Source of the DNA: Candidatus Lumbricidiphila eiseniae
GTDB lineage: Bacteria > Actinomycetota > Actinomycetes > Actinomycetales > Microbacteriaceae
Direction of reading: 5' to 3'
Assembly: GCA_002529645.1 (NCBI GenBank)
Contig: NAEP01000044.1
Coordinates: 62,001 to 126,000 of the forward strand
DNA length: 64,000 bases
Positions 38,650 through 47,885 of the stretch are shown one piece after another; position 1 is the stretch's first letter, and each line of letters begins with the position of its first letter. The notes beneath the pieces are model-generated. The model ran no database searches. It was not told the origin of the DNA and saw only the letters and a list, made by a program, of their open reading frames with translations. A program made the position numbers and the translations under genes.

Positions 38650-39918
38650 ATGAAAGCATCAACGAAGATCTTCATCGCTGCGACGAGCTGCGTCGCACTT
38701 GTCGGCTCGCTGTCGAGCTGCACACTCTCATCCAACTCGGGATCATCGGGAAACAAGACCCTGACCGTCTGGACGTACTACTCCGACACCGGGCAAAAAA
38801 ATGCCCTGAGCGAGCGCGACGCCGTCTTTGAAAAAGACAACCCTGGCTGGAAAGTGAACCAGGTACAGGTTCCGTTCGATCAGATGGACCAGAAGCTGTT
38901 GGCGGCTGCTCAAACCGGTAACGGCCCGGATGTCATCGCAAACAACGTTGTCGTGGACTTCCCCAGCCTCGTCGGTGCGGGTGTGTTGAAAGACATCAGT
39001 GGCGAGTGGAATGGATACGCCGACAAGGGGCTCTTCCCCGACTCATCCGTATGGAGGTCGAACGGCAAGGTCTACAACGTCATGTCTTACACCAACCTCC
39101 TCGGGCTCTACGGCAACATGGATATCCTTGCGCAGTACGGCATCACGACAATGCCAACAACGATGGACGACATGGAAGCTGCCCTCGCCAAAGTGCAGGC
39201 GGGCGGCAAATACCAGGGCCTCGCAGAGGCAGGAGCACCCCAGGTCGAGGGAGCCTGGCTCTTTATGCCGTGGCTGTTAAGCGCCGGTGTCAACTACTGC
39301 TCGCTCTCATCACACGCTGACAGGGTAACCGCCACCTACCGTCGCATCGCAGCCTGGGCCAAGAACGGGTACATTCCACAGGCTGCAGCAACCTGGGACC
39401 AAGCAACCGCATGGCAAAAGTTCATGGCCGGCGACTACGCCTTCGGGCTCAACGGAAACTGGAATCTGCGTGACGCTAAAACCAATGCCACGTTCACGGT
39501 GACGACAGCTCAGTTTCCCACCAACGGTGGCCCCAGTGTCGTCTTCCCCGGTGGCGAGGGTCTCGGCATCTTTGCAAAGTCGAAGAACGCGGAGATGGCC
39601 TGGAAGTATCTGCAAACTCAGTGGCTGTCCAAAGATGCACAGGTTCGCAACTTTCAAACCAGCGGTAGTGTGCCGTTTCGTTCGGATGCCACGAGCGATG
39701 CCACACTCGCTCAGGATGCCGCCGCTCTGCCCTTCTTGAAAGCAACGACAAATGTCGCCGCGTGGCCACACAACCCGAAAACTGCCGACATGCAAATCTC
39801 TATCGGTAAGGCCGTAAGCGCAACCATTTCTGGACAACAGACCGGAGAGGAAGCGGCACAGAGCGCCATGGCCGGTGTTGCAGCCGCGCAGAAAGCTGGT
39901 GGGGGCGGCTGTGAATAG
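38650..39918 (+). CDS. ABC transporter extracellular solute-binding lipoprotein (family 1)
   Basis: 422 aa. Lipoprotein signal peptide with lipobox LSSC (Cys ~25) and a Ser/Gly linker, then a carbohydrate-type binding fold ('LTVWTYYSDTGQKN', 'ANNVVVDFPSLVGAGVLKDIS', 'AGDYAFGLNGNWNLRDA', 'FPGGEGLGIFAKSKNAEMAWKYLQ'). Such proteins bind sugars, glycosides or polyols; the ligand is not evident. AAAGGAG precedes the ATG. First gene of a seven-gene operon; the next start lies within its last codons. Confidence 0.93.
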   Translation: MKASTKIFIAATSCVALVGSLSSCTLSSNSGSSGNKTLTVWTYYSDTGQKNALSERDAVFEKDNPGWKVNQVQVPFDQMDQKLLAAAQTGNGPDVIANNVVVDFPSLVGAGVLKDISGEWNGYADKGLFPDSSVWRSNGKVYNVMSYTNLLGLYGNMDILAQYGITTMPTTMDDMEAALAKVQAGGKYQGLAEAGAPQVEGAWLFMPWLLSAGVNYCSLSSHADRVTATYRRIAAWAKNGYIPQAAATWDQATAWQKFMAGDYAFGLNGNWNLRDAKTNATFTVTTAQFPTNGGPSVVFPGGEGLGIFAKSKNAEMAWKYLQTQWLSKDAQVRNFQTSGSVPFRSDATSDATLAQDAAALPFLKATTNVAAWPHNPKTADMQISIGKAVSATISGQQTGEEAAQSAMAGVAAAQKAGGGGCE

Positions 39919-40927
39919 CACCCTCACCCTCGGCCCCGGCTCCAGGTGCAGCTCCAGGTGCAGTTCCAGCTCCAGCTCCAGCTCCAGCTCCAGCTCCAGC
40001 TCCAGCTCCAGCTCCAGCTCCAGGCTCAGCCTCGTCAGGTTACGGCACCCGCAGAACCGGAACCGAGTCCAGCAGGCACCCTGGCTCTACCTCGTTGCCA
40101 CCGGAGCGGCGCTCACCGGGTTTGCCCTGTACCCCCTGTTTGTTCTGTTCCGAATGTCGGTCAGCGATGTTGGCCCCACAAACCTGCTGAGCGGTTGGAA
40201 CGTCATCGGGACACAAAATTTCACCGATATCCTGGCAACCGCCGACTTCTGGATGTCCCTGAATCGCACGTTTGGACTCACCGCAGCGCTGCTTATCTCC
40301 AGCCTTGGAATTGCGTTTTTCTGCGCCTCGATGCTTCTCACCGCATCGAGATCAACAAATATCGTGCTCGGGGTCATGGTGTTCTGCTGGGCAATGCCAC
40401 CAATTGTGACAAGCAGTGTCTGGAAATTTCTTCTCGACAACGACGGACTTTTCAACTCCGCTCTCAAGGCTGTCGGTCTGCCTCTGGTCGGGTGGTTGAG
40501 TTCTCCCAACCTTGCAATCTGGTCGGTGGCGATTGTGCTGGCGTGGGCGGGATTACCGTTCTCGGTCATGGTTATTCGAGGGGCAATGCTTTCCATCTCA
40601 CCGGAGATCACGGAGGCGGCAGCAATCGACGGTGCTGGGTTCTGGCGAACCCAGTTCTCCATCGTTTTTCCGCAGCTACGACCGACACTCTGGATTCTCG
40701 CAGTGCTGACTGTGCTCTACGGATTCAAGAGCTTTGATTTTATATATGTGTTAACGAAAGGAGGTCCCGGCACAACCTCATCAACCCTGCCGGTTCTGGC
40801 CTATTTCTCAGCTTTCAACGGGTTCAACTGGAGCATCGGCGCGGCGATCGCGGTGCTGACAATTATTGTCGTCGCGATTGTCGCCATTCCCTATATGCGC
40901 AGCGTTCGTAAAGAGGTGGCGGAATGA
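39911..40927 (+). CDS. ABC sugar-type permease with poly-serine N-terminus
   Basis: 338 aa. After residue ~50 it is a normal MalF-like permease with six transmembrane helices and the EAA loop ('EITEAAAIDGAGFWRTQFSIVFPQLRP'). The GTG at 39911 overlaps the binding-protein stop by 8 bp. Residues ~10-35 are a Ser run with a few Arg and Cys, encoded by a hexanucleotide microsatellite, and have no counterpart in the family. No ATPase gene is in the operon, so a shared MsmK/MalK-type ATPase elsewhere is probably used. Confidence 0.9.
   Translation: MNSTLTLGPGSRCSSRCSSSSSSSSSSSSSSSSSSSSRLSLVRLRHPQNRNRVQQAPWLYLVATGAALTGFALYPLFVLFRMSVSDVGPTNLLSGWNVIGTQNFTDILATADFWMSLNRTFGLTAALLISSLGIAFFCASMLLTASRSTNIVLGVMVFCWAMPPIVTSSVWKFLLDNDGLFNSALKAVGLPLVGWLSSPNLAIWSVAIVLAWAGLPFSVMVIRGAMLSISPEITEAAAIDGAGFWRTQFSIVFPQLRPTLWILAVLTVLYGFKSFDFIYVLTKGGPGTTSSTLPVLAYFSAFNGFNWSIGAAIAVLTIIVVAIVAIPYMRSVRKEVAE
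39943..40026. repeat. Hexanucleotide microsatellite (AGCTCC)n in the permease gene
   Basis: About a dozen copies of AGCTCC, preceded by degenerate units with CAGGTG, encode poly-Ser near the permease N-terminus. Because the unit is 6 bp, length changes keep the frame. Confidence 0.9.
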
Positions 40928-41751
40928 AGTCTTCCGGTCACAAGGCAGGAGAAACTATCGTTAAAATCCTGCTCATACTGACCTACACAACTCCACTGGC
41001 GTGGATTATCCTCAACTCTCTCAAATCCGACAGTGATGTCCTCACGAAACCAAATACTGTTATCTTCACGCCGAGCTTTGAGGCTTACAACACCGTCTTC
41101 CTCGACGGGGTGGGCGCTATTTTCACCTCACTCCAGGTGTCGCTGCTTGTCACAGCGGCCGTTCTTCTGCTTGCAACACCAACCGCCTACGCCCTCGCAA
41201 CCAAGGTGTCGCACGGCTGGAATCGGGTTGTGACCGCGACTCTCACCCTGCTGCTTATTTTGCAGCTTGTGCCGCAGCCAATGACGGTTATTCCCCTCTA
41301 CTCCGTGCTCGCAACATGGGGATTGCTCGGCACACTGCCGGGACTCATCCTGGCTGATGTGGCACTGTTTCTCCCGTTTGCCATCATGCTGCTCCGCCCG
41401 TTCGCGGTATCAGTCCCCACAGCGGTCTATGAGGCGGCAGAGATTGATGGGGCATCCCGGTGGCGGGCATTTCTTTCCATCACACTTCCGATGCTTCGGA
41501 ATGGGATGTTCATCGTTTTATCGTTCGTGTTTATCGCCGCGTGGGGTGAATTTGTGTATGCCATCAATTTCTTGCCACACGGAACCGTATTTCCCGTCAG
41601 TGGTGTCCTCGCGCAACAAATTTCGGTCTATTCGGTGGGGTGGAACCGACTTATGGCGCTTGCTGTTATCACCTGTTTGCCACTGCTTGCAGTGTTCATG
41701 TTCGCGCAAAAACGTCTTGTACATGGACTGTCATTGGGAGCCGTGAAGTGA
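40924..41751 (+). CDS. ABC carbohydrate permease (MalG-like)
   Basis: 275 aa with six transmembrane helices. The EAA loop 'VYEAAEIDGASRWRAFLSITLPMLR' contacts the ATPase. Start and previous stop overlap as ATGA. Partner of the upstream permease. Confidence 0.94.
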   Translation: MKSSGHKAGETIVKILLILTYTTPLAWIILNSLKSDSDVLTKPNTVIFTPSFEAYNTVFLDGVGAIFTSLQVSLLVTAAVLLLATPTAYALATKVSHGWNRVVTATLTLLLILQLVPQPMTVIPLYSVLATWGLLGTLPGLILADVALFLPFAIMLLRPFAVSVPTAVYEAAEIDGASRWRAFLSITLPMLRNGMFIVLSFVFIAAWGEFVYAINFLPHGTVFPVSGVLAQQISVYSVGWNRLMALAVITCLPLLAVFMFAQKRLVHGLSLGAVK

Positions 41752-42977
41752 CCCAGCCCGCTGTTGCGCTTGTTGGCGCTCTCGACACCAAAGGTGAAGA
41801 ATACTCCTACCTGCGAGACAGGCTTCGCGGCCACAACATTGCATCTGTGCTCATTGACATCGGCGTACTCGGAGTTCCAACAATTCAGACTGATGTGACC
41901 CGGGAATCGGTGGCAGAAGCGGCAGGACTTACCCTCGCAGACCTGATCAAGGCGGCCGATCGCGACCATGCCATGCAGGGGATGGCACGTGGTGCTCGTG
42001 CGGTGGTGAGTAACCTGCTTGCTCAGGGGTCTGTGTCGGGCCTGTTTGTTATGGGTGGCTCAAACGCCGGTTATGCGATGAGCGTCCTCACCTCGGCGCT
42101 GCCGTTTGGGTTTCCCAAGATGCTGGTTTCCACGATCGTTTCGGGGGATACCCGGCCATACGTGAGCGGTTCCGATCTGGCGATGATGTACCCCGTTGAA
42201 GATATTGCCGGTATCAACTCGATCAGCCGGTCAATCATTGATCGGGCCGCTGCCGCAATTGCCGGGATGGTCTTACAACCGCCGATCACGGTTGATGCGC
42301 CATCCACCGCCATTGGACTCAGTATGTTTGGCGTGACAACCGCGTGCGTGACGACCGTTGCCACGCACATTCGCGAACGGGGGTGGGAACCACACGTTTT
42401 TCACGCAACCGGAACCGGCGGGCTCAGCCTTGAGTCGATCATTGCGGGTGGCCACCTGTCCGCCGTGGTTGATGTGACAACAACCGAACTTGCTGATGAA
42501 CTTGTCGGCGGGGTCTGCACCGCCGGTCAGAATCGACTGACTGCGGCGGCTCGCGACGGAGTCCCGCAAGTGGTCAGCCCCGGTGCGCTCGACATGGTCA
42601 ACTTCGGGAGCAGAGACACTGTTCCGGAGCGATATCGACACCGCACACTTTTTGCCCATAATCCAGCCGTGACACTCATGCGCACCAGCCCCGATGAGAA
42701 TGCCGAACTAGGCGCGATTATGGCGCGAAAACTTAACACAGCTACCGCACCGGTTGAAATTCATATTCCCGCGCGGGGATTCTCGCAGATCTCTGTCGTC
42801 GGCGGGATTTTCCACGATCCGGCGGCTGATCACTCCTTCATTGAAGCGGTGCAGCGGGATATTCGAGCAGACATCCCGGTCTACGTACACGAACTTAGTA
42901 TCAATGATCCAGAATTCGCGAGCATCGTCTTTTCGGCGCTGCAGCGGGTTCTCACCTTAGGAGAGGGCACACAATGA
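41748..42977 (+). CDS. Tm-1-like ATP-binding domain protein (UPF0261)
   Basis: 409 aa. 'AVALVGALDTKGEEYSYLRDRL', 'VMGGSNAGYAMSVLTSALPFGFPKMLVSTIVSGD' and 'GLSMFGVTTACVTTV' are the UPF0261/Tm-1-like blocks. These proteins have an N-terminal nucleotide-binding domain (Tm-1, the tomato virus-resistance protein, is the studied homologue) and an unknown enzymatic role in bacteria. The GTG at 41748 overlaps the permease stop. It is followed by a TIM-barrel protein; in plants and some bacteria these two domains are fused, so they probably act together. Confidence 0.9.
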   Translation: MTQPAVALVGALDTKGEEYSYLRDRLRGHNIASVLIDIGVLGVPTIQTDVTRESVAEAAGLTLADLIKAADRDHAMQGMARGARAVVSNLLAQGSVSGLFVMGGSNAGYAMSVLTSALPFGFPKMLVSTIVSGDTRPYVSGSDLAMMYPVEDIAGINSISRSIIDRAAAAIAGMVLQPPITVDAPSTAIGLSMFGVTTACVTTVATHIRERGWEPHVFHATGTGGLSLESIIAGGHLSAVVDVTTTELADELVGGVCTAGQNRLTAAARDGVPQVVSPGALDMVNFGSRDTVPERYRHRTLFAHNPAVTLMRTSPDENAELGAIMARKLNTATAPVEIHIPARGFSQISVVGGIFHDPAADHSFIEAVQRDIRADIPVYVHELSINDPEFASIVFSALQRVLTLGEGTQ

Positions 42978-43807
42978 ATCGCACTCAACTTGTCGACCGT
43001 ATGCGAACCAAGATCGCCCACGGTCAGGCCATTATTGGTGGAGGTGCTGGAACCGGCCTGTCCGCAAAATGCGCGGAATCAGCAGGACTTGATTTCATCG
43101 TCATCTATAACTCTGGTCGCTATCGGATGGCCGGTCGGAGCTCGATGGCAGGGTTGATGCCCTATGGCGACGCCAATGCGATCGTGATGGAGATGGCAGC
43201 AGAAGTGCTGCCGGTCGTCATGACTATCCCGGTGCTCGCTGGGGTGTGCGGCACCGACCCGTTTCGAGACATGGGGCGGTTCCTTCGGCAGGTAAAAGAC
43301 TGTGGCTTCACGGGGGTGCAAAACTACCCGACCGTGTGCCTGTACGAGGGCATCATTCGCGCGAACCTGGAAGAAACCGGGCTCGGGTTCGACCGCGAGG
43401 TTGACATGATCGCGAAAGCACACAAACTCGGTCTTTTCACCGCAGCCTACGTGGCAAACCCCGAAGAGGCCACCGCAATGGCGGAGGCCAAAGCTGACAT
43501 TATCGTGCCACACATGGGGCTGACAACCGCTGGCATGATCGGCGCGCAGACCGCGCTCACCCTCGACGAGTGCAAGATCCGAGTTGCCCAGCTAACAGCT
43601 GCCGCACGGAGGGTCAACCCGGATGTGCTTATCATCGCGCACGGTGGACCGATTTTCGGCCCCGCAGAGGCCGCCGAGCTCATTCGGGATGTCCCGGGCG
43701 TACAGGGGTTCCTCGGAGCATCCAGCATGGAGCGGTTGCCGACCGAGGTAGCGATGGTCAGCCACATGACCGAGTACACAACCATCACTCTTCCCACTTC
43801 CGGCTAA
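42974..43807 (+). CDS. Phosphoenolpyruvate hydrolase-family TIM-barrel protein
   Basis: 277 aa. 'IGGGAGTGLSAKCAESAGLDFIVIYNSGRYRMAGR', 'PVLAGVCGTDPF', 'GFTGVQNYPTVCLYEG' and 'MGLTTAGMIGAQTALTL' match the PEP_hydrolase/TIM-barrel family (PF09370). It is usually encoded beside or fused to the Tm-1-like domain. It probably works on a phosphorylated or oxo-acid intermediate, but no reaction can be assigned. ATGA overlap with the previous gene. Confidence 0.88.
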   Translation: MNRTQLVDRMRTKIAHGQAIIGGGAGTGLSAKCAESAGLDFIVIYNSGRYRMAGRSSMAGLMPYGDANAIVMEMAAEVLPVVMTIPVLAGVCGTDPFRDMGRFLRQVKDCGFTGVQNYPTVCLYEGIIRANLEETGLGFDREVDMIAKAHKLGLFTAAYVANPEEATAMAEAKADIIVPHMGLTTAGMIGAQTALTLDECKIRVAQLTAAARRVNPDVLIIAHGGPIFGPAEAAELIRDVPGVQGFLGASSMERLPTEVAMVSHMTEYTTITLPTSG

Positions 43808-43857
43808 ACGTTCCCCCTTTCGAGCTAAACACTTTCACCCCACACTAAAGGAGACCC

Positions 43858-44163
43858 GTGTATTCCGTCACCATCATTTACGGTAAACCAACTGATCCCG
43901 ACGCATTTGATCGGTATTACCGTGACGTGCATATTCCGATCGCAAAAAAAATGAAAGGACTCTCAGGCTGGACACTGTCTTGGATGGATCGATCTAACCC
44001 CCATGCCCACCTCGTGGTCATATTGTCGGCACCCTCGAAGTCGGTGATGGATGATATTTTTGCCTCCGATGAGGGCCTTGCTACATCCAAAGACCTTGAC
44101 AACTTCGTCACCGGCGGTGTCCAATTCCTTTTTGGCGAAACAGAAATGGTAACCATCTCATGA
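43858..44163 (+). CDS. EthD-family small protein
   Basis: 101 aa. 'VTIIYGKPTDPDAFDRYYRDVHIPIAKKMKG' is the EthD/ferredoxin-like dimeric alpha-beta barrel signature. Such proteins often accompany oxidative or lactone-forming catabolic steps; a specific role is not evident. GTG start with AAGGAGA upstream; the stop overlaps the next ATG. Confidence 0.88.
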   Translation: MYSVTIIYGKPTDPDAFDRYYRDVHIPIAKKMKGLSGWTLSWMDRSNPHAHLVVILSAPSKSVMDDIFASDEGLATSKDLDNFVTGGVQFLFGETEMVTIS

Positions 44164-45329
44164 CAGAGAAACTTGTTCTTGCGGTTGTTGGCCTCGGGTT
44201 CGGGGCAGCATTTGTTCCGATCTATCGGAGTCATCCCAGTATTGGGCGAGTTATTATCGTCGATGCAGACCCCACACGGTCAGCCCAGATCGGACTGAGA
44301 TTCGGTATCCCAGCAGAAGATTGCCGCACTGATATTTCCCAGGTACTCGATGATGCCGCGGTCGATGCAGTGCACATCCTCACACCCGTGCCGTCTCACA
44401 CGGAACTGACGGTACGAGTGATGCAGGCCGGGAAACACTGCGCCTGTGCGGTGCCGATGGCAACAAGCCTGGAAGATATTGACCTGATTCTTCAGACCCA
44501 GCAACAATACGGCGTCAATTACATGATGATGGAGACATCCGTCTACGGTCGAGAATATTTCGAACTCGCAGCAGCGTATAGCAGCGGCGAGCTCGGCACC
44601 ATCACGCTGTATCGCGGATTCCATGTGCAAAACCTCGACGGGTTCCCGACCTACTGGCAAGGCTATCCACCGATGCACTACCTCACGCACGCACTTTCCC
44701 CGATTCTTAACCTCCTTGACACACACCCGGTGACGGTTTCAGCGCGCGGATCCGGGATTCTGACCGATGAGCGGCGGAGCGGCGACTTCAACAATCCATT
44801 CCCCTGTGAGGTGGGGATCTTCACGCTCGCGGGAAGTTCGGCAATTGCCGATATCACCATGGCTTTTTTCCAAACCGGACGCTCATACATTGAGGGTTTT
44901 GACATATACGGTGATCGTGGCGGCCTGGAATGGTCACGCAACCATGATGGGCCCCTGACCCGTTACGCAATGTCGGGTCCAACTCCGCCCGGAACCGATA
45001 ACTCCTGGGGACACGTCGGCCGCGGAAACACGGTAACAACATCGGTGCTAGAACCACAGGATGTCGTTGACACACTAACCCCAGAGCTGCGACCCTTTAC
45101 GCACTCTGGCAGCGTGCGGTTACCCGGTATGCCAGCACCCACACGGGTCGAAGCTCACCACGGCGGTTCACACCCTCACCTGGTCAACGAGTTTGTCAAC
45201 TCCATCGTTGACGCACGCGAACCGCACGTGGGCACAGTGCGCGCCGCACAGTGGAGCGCCGCCGGCATCGTCGCACACGAGTCCGCACTGCGAGGCGGCG
45301 TCGAACTCGAGGTACCGACATACCTGTAG
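44160..45329 (+). CDS. Gfo/Idh/MocA family oxidoreductase
   Basis: 389 aa. N-terminal Rossmann domain ('LAVVGLGFGAAFVPIYRS', lacking the full GxGxxG spacing but family-like) and 'AVHILTPVPSHTELTVRVMQAGKHCACAVPMA', where an 'EKP'-type lysine motif appears altered to AVP. The C-terminal domain forms the usual open beta-sheet. Likely oxidises or epimerises a sugar, inositol or related acid using NAD(P). The missing Lys of the EKP motif makes the chemistry uncertain. Last gene of the operon. Confidence 0.87.
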   Translation: MTEKLVLAVVGLGFGAAFVPIYRSHPSIGRVIIVDADPTRSAQIGLRFGIPAEDCRTDISQVLDDAAVDAVHILTPVPSHTELTVRVMQAGKHCACAVPMATSLEDIDLILQTQQQYGVNYMMMETSVYGREYFELAAAYSSGELGTITLYRGFHVQNLDGFPTYWQGYPPMHYLTHALSPILNLLDTHPVTVSARGSGILTDERRSGDFNNPFPCEVGIFTLAGSSAIADITMAFFQTGRSYIEGFDIYGDRGGLEWSRNHDGPLTRYAMSGPTPPGTDNSWGHVGRGNTVTTSVLEPQDVVDTLTPELRPFTHSGSVRLPGMPAPTRVEAHHGGSHPHLVNEFVNSIVDAREPHVGTVRAAQWSAAGIVAHESALRGGVELEVPTYL

Positions 45330-45346
45330 GACTCAGCCCGACCCCG

Positions 45347-45433
45347 TCTCCGTTTCCCCGTCGGATGAGCCTCTCGGCGACCTCGCGCACCGTCAGCGCG
45401 CCGTCGACCCGCTTCCCCGTCGGATGAGCCTCT
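45347..45433. repeat. CRISPR-like two-repeat unit, locus 11
   Basis: TTCCCCGTCGGATGAGCCTCT occurs as the right part of two copies ending at 45374 and 45433, 59 bp apart; to the left the copies match again after a 2-bp gap. Taking the gap into account, the period would be 61. It begins 18 bp after the last gene of the catabolic operon. The rest of 45330-45653 shows no gene. Confidence 0.6.
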
Positions 45434-45653
45434 ACAGCATCCTCACGCAATTCCAACAAGCCCTCGCCCTCTATACCTCGGACACTGCCCCGCTGCCAAC
45501 AACAAGCACCCACATAACAAAATCCTGTTAGCGTCGTAGTGCTTCGATTGGCCACGCACACCGGCACTCCGCGGACATCCACTTCTTAGCAGTGTCATCA
45601 CGTCAAGAAACTCAGCAGATACGCCCGGGCTGTGAGGGGTGCTCAAAATCCCG

Positions 45654-46904
45654 TCAACGCAAGCTGCGAAACTCGAGGGTTGAGGCATCCCCCGAGCCCG
45701 ACGTCACGTTCGAGAAGACGTCGAACCCCTCGAGGGCTGCCCGGTCGAGCAACGCGCGCATGTTCTTGACACGGCGTTCTAGGCGCACCCGGTCACCGCG
45801 GGCAATAAGGCTGCGCTTCAGCGCAAGCAACGTGGTCACCGAGACATCCGCGTCGTGCACGAGCACAACCGCACGGGAGCGCTGATCGTCGGGGAGCGTG
45901 ATGAGGTCAACGATTCGCTCAAAACCGATTGAGAAGCCGCAGGCGGGGACATCCTCGCCCAGGAAACGCCCGATCATGCCGTCGTATCGGCCACCACCAC
46001 CGAGCGAATACCCCATCTTGGGGTGGGCAATCTCAAAAATCGTGCCGGTGTAGTACCCCATGCCGCGCACAAGGGTCGGGTCAAACTGCAACTGAATGTC
46101 GGGGAATGCCGCGTGCAGTGCGAGCAAGTGGGCCGCGGCCGTGGGATCCAGCCAATCGGGCGCTGCGCGCACGGTATCCCAGTCCGCCGCAGCGAGTGCC
46201 GCAATATCGGATGCCACGTCCGCGCGGGTGATCCCCAGTTCACGCAACTCCTCGGCAACCTTGTCTGCTCCGATCTTGTCGAGTTTATCGAGGGTGATGA
46301 GGGCACGCCCACTGTGCTCCACGGGGATGCCCCATCCCCGGAGTATGCCCGACAACACTCGCCGATCATTGAGGCGGATGGTGCATCCCGACAGCCCGAG
46401 GGCCTCGAGTGTTGCCGAAGTTGCGGCGAACAACTCACCCTCGGCGATCGTGCTCGTCTCACCGATGATGTCAATGTCACACTGCACAAACTGGCGGTAC
46501 CGCCCTTTCTGCGGGCGTTCTGCCCGCCAGACCGGCCCAATGTGAATCGACCGAAAAACCGGCGGCAGCTGCCCACGGTGGGTGGCATAAAACCGCGCCA
46601 GAGGCACCGTGAGATCAAATCTCAGGCCCAGATCTGCCAGCGCAAGCGGGTCTCCGGATGCCGCAGCCATCGCTAAATCGTCGGCGCTCAACGCTCTGCG
46701 CATCACCGCAAAAGCAAGCTTTTCATTGTCGCCACCCAGCCCTCCGTAGAGCCGTTCGGAGTTTTCCATCGCGGGTGTTTCGATCTCATCGAAACCGTGC
46801 GCCGAATACACCTCGCGAATGACCCGCAGCGCGTGCTCACGCCGTGCTTTCTCGGCGGGGAGGAAATCGCGCATTCCACGCGGAGTGGTTACCGAATCTG
46901 CCAT
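45654..46904 (-). CDS. hisS: Histidyl-tRNA synthetase
   Basis: 416 aa class II synthetase. Motif 1 region 'GFDEIETPAMENSERLYGG', 'LRFDLTVPLARF', motif 2 'VWRAERPQKGRYRQFVQCDID' and motif 3 'GGGGRYDGMIGRFLGEDVPACGFSIGFERI'. A C-terminal anticodon domain follows. ATG 46904 gives the normal short N-terminus. Confidence 0.96.
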   Translation of the reverse strand: MADSVTTPRGMRDFLPAEKARREHALRVIREVYSAHGFDEIETPAMENSERLYGGLGGDNEKLAFAVMRRALSADDLAMAAASGDPLALADLGLRFDLTVPLARFYATHRGQLPPVFRSIHIGPVWRAERPQKGRYRQFVQCDIDIIGETSTIAEGELFAATSATLEALGLSGCTIRLNDRRVLSGILRGWGIPVEHSGRALITLDKLDKIGADKVAEELRELGITRADVASDIAALAAADWDTVRAAPDWLDPTAAAHLLALHAAFPDIQLQFDPTLVRGMGYYTGTIFEIAHPKMGYSLGGGGRYDGMIGRFLGEDVPACGFSIGFERIVDLITLPDDQRSRAVVLVHDADVSVTTLLALKRSLIARGDRVRLERRVKNMRALLDRAALEGFDVFSNVTSGSGDASTLEFRSLR

Positions 46905-47059
46905 GCTGCTAATTCTCCCAGGTGTTTCACGGGTCACCGAACCACCGCTGCAGCGGAGTGCACGAAGAAGGGGGCAGCGACACTCTCTCGCTTCCAGCGC
47001 CCCACCGCCGTGGAGGGGGTGCAGATTTCGACGGAACCGGGTGGATCACCGGATCGATG

Positions 47060-47746
47060 TCATTCTCGGGTCTCAACCGCGCGGATTTCAGACGAGACAT
47101 CCCGAATCGCCCCGCGCAGGGCACGTTCCGCGTCCCACCCCTCGGTGCGGGCACGCGCCACGAGCGCGAGAAGCGTGCGGCCGAGATCACCTTCGGTCGC
47201 AAGCGGCAGGGCAGCAGCGGAGGGAACGTCCAACCCCACTTTCGCGGCCTTTCCAAGCACTTTTTGTGCGAGTGCGAGTGCGGGCATACCCAGCGGAATT
47301 CCGTCGAGCACGCTCGTTCGTTGCGGTTTCTCGCTCGCCTTCAGGTCGTCCCAGAACGCCACGACATCGTCGGCGGTGCTCGCTTCCCGATTACCAAAGA
47401 CATGGGGATGGCGCGACACCATTTTTCTCGTCGCGTATCGAGCGACATCGTCGATCGTAAATGCCTCGTGCGGGTCGAGTGCGGCGATGTCGGCATGAAA
47501 CAGAACCTGATAGAGCACATCGCCGAGTTCCTCAATGAGGTCGTCGCGGGAGCCGGTTTCAATTGCATCAATGAGTTCCCAAGACTCCTCCACAAGATAC
47601 TGCACAAGAGAGGCGTGGGTCTGTTCAGCGTCCCAGGGACATCCGCCCGGGCGGCGGAGCCGGGCGACGGTGTCGATGAGTTCGGCGAGGCCGGGGTACG
47701 GGTCACCGGGGGACGGATCACCGCCCTGCTCTCGTTGCTGCGCCAT
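47060..47746 (-). CDS. mazG: Nucleoside triphosphate pyrophosphohydrolase MazG
   Basis: 228 aa. 'LRRPGGCPWDAEQTHASLVQYLVEESWELIDAIETG..DLIEELGDVLYQVLFHADIA' is the all-alpha NTP pyrophosphatase core with its EExxE and ExxD metal ligands. Removes non-canonical or damaged dNTPs. Its first 39 codons are repeated at 51553-51668 as part of a 3.9-kb tandem duplication. Confidence 0.95.
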   Translation of the reverse strand: MAQQREQGGDPSPGDPYPGLAELIDTVARLRRPGGCPWDAEQTHASLVQYLVEESWELIDAIETGSRDDLIEELGDVLYQVLFHADIAALDPHEAFTIDDVARYATRKMVSRHPHVFGNREASTADDVVAFWDDLKASEKPQRTSVLDGIPLGMPALALAQKVLGKAAKVGLDVPSAAALPLATEGDLGRTLLALVARARTEGWDAERALRGAIRDVSSEIRAVETRE

Positions 47747-47885
47747 CCCGCCAGCCTACGTCGTAGCAACCGGCAGCGCACAACAACAGACGGCAACGCA
47801 ACACACAGCGACCAATGAGGTAGCAACCAATGGCGGGCGACGACGACCAATAACAGACGCGGGAGAACGGTCCACCAGATACGAT

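Noticed and set aside
46941..47029. Possible further 60-61-bp repeat pair between hisS and mazG (CCACCGC...GTGCA)
   Set aside because: When aligned at a fixed 61-bp offset the copies hardly match; it needs gaps, so similarity is not convincing.
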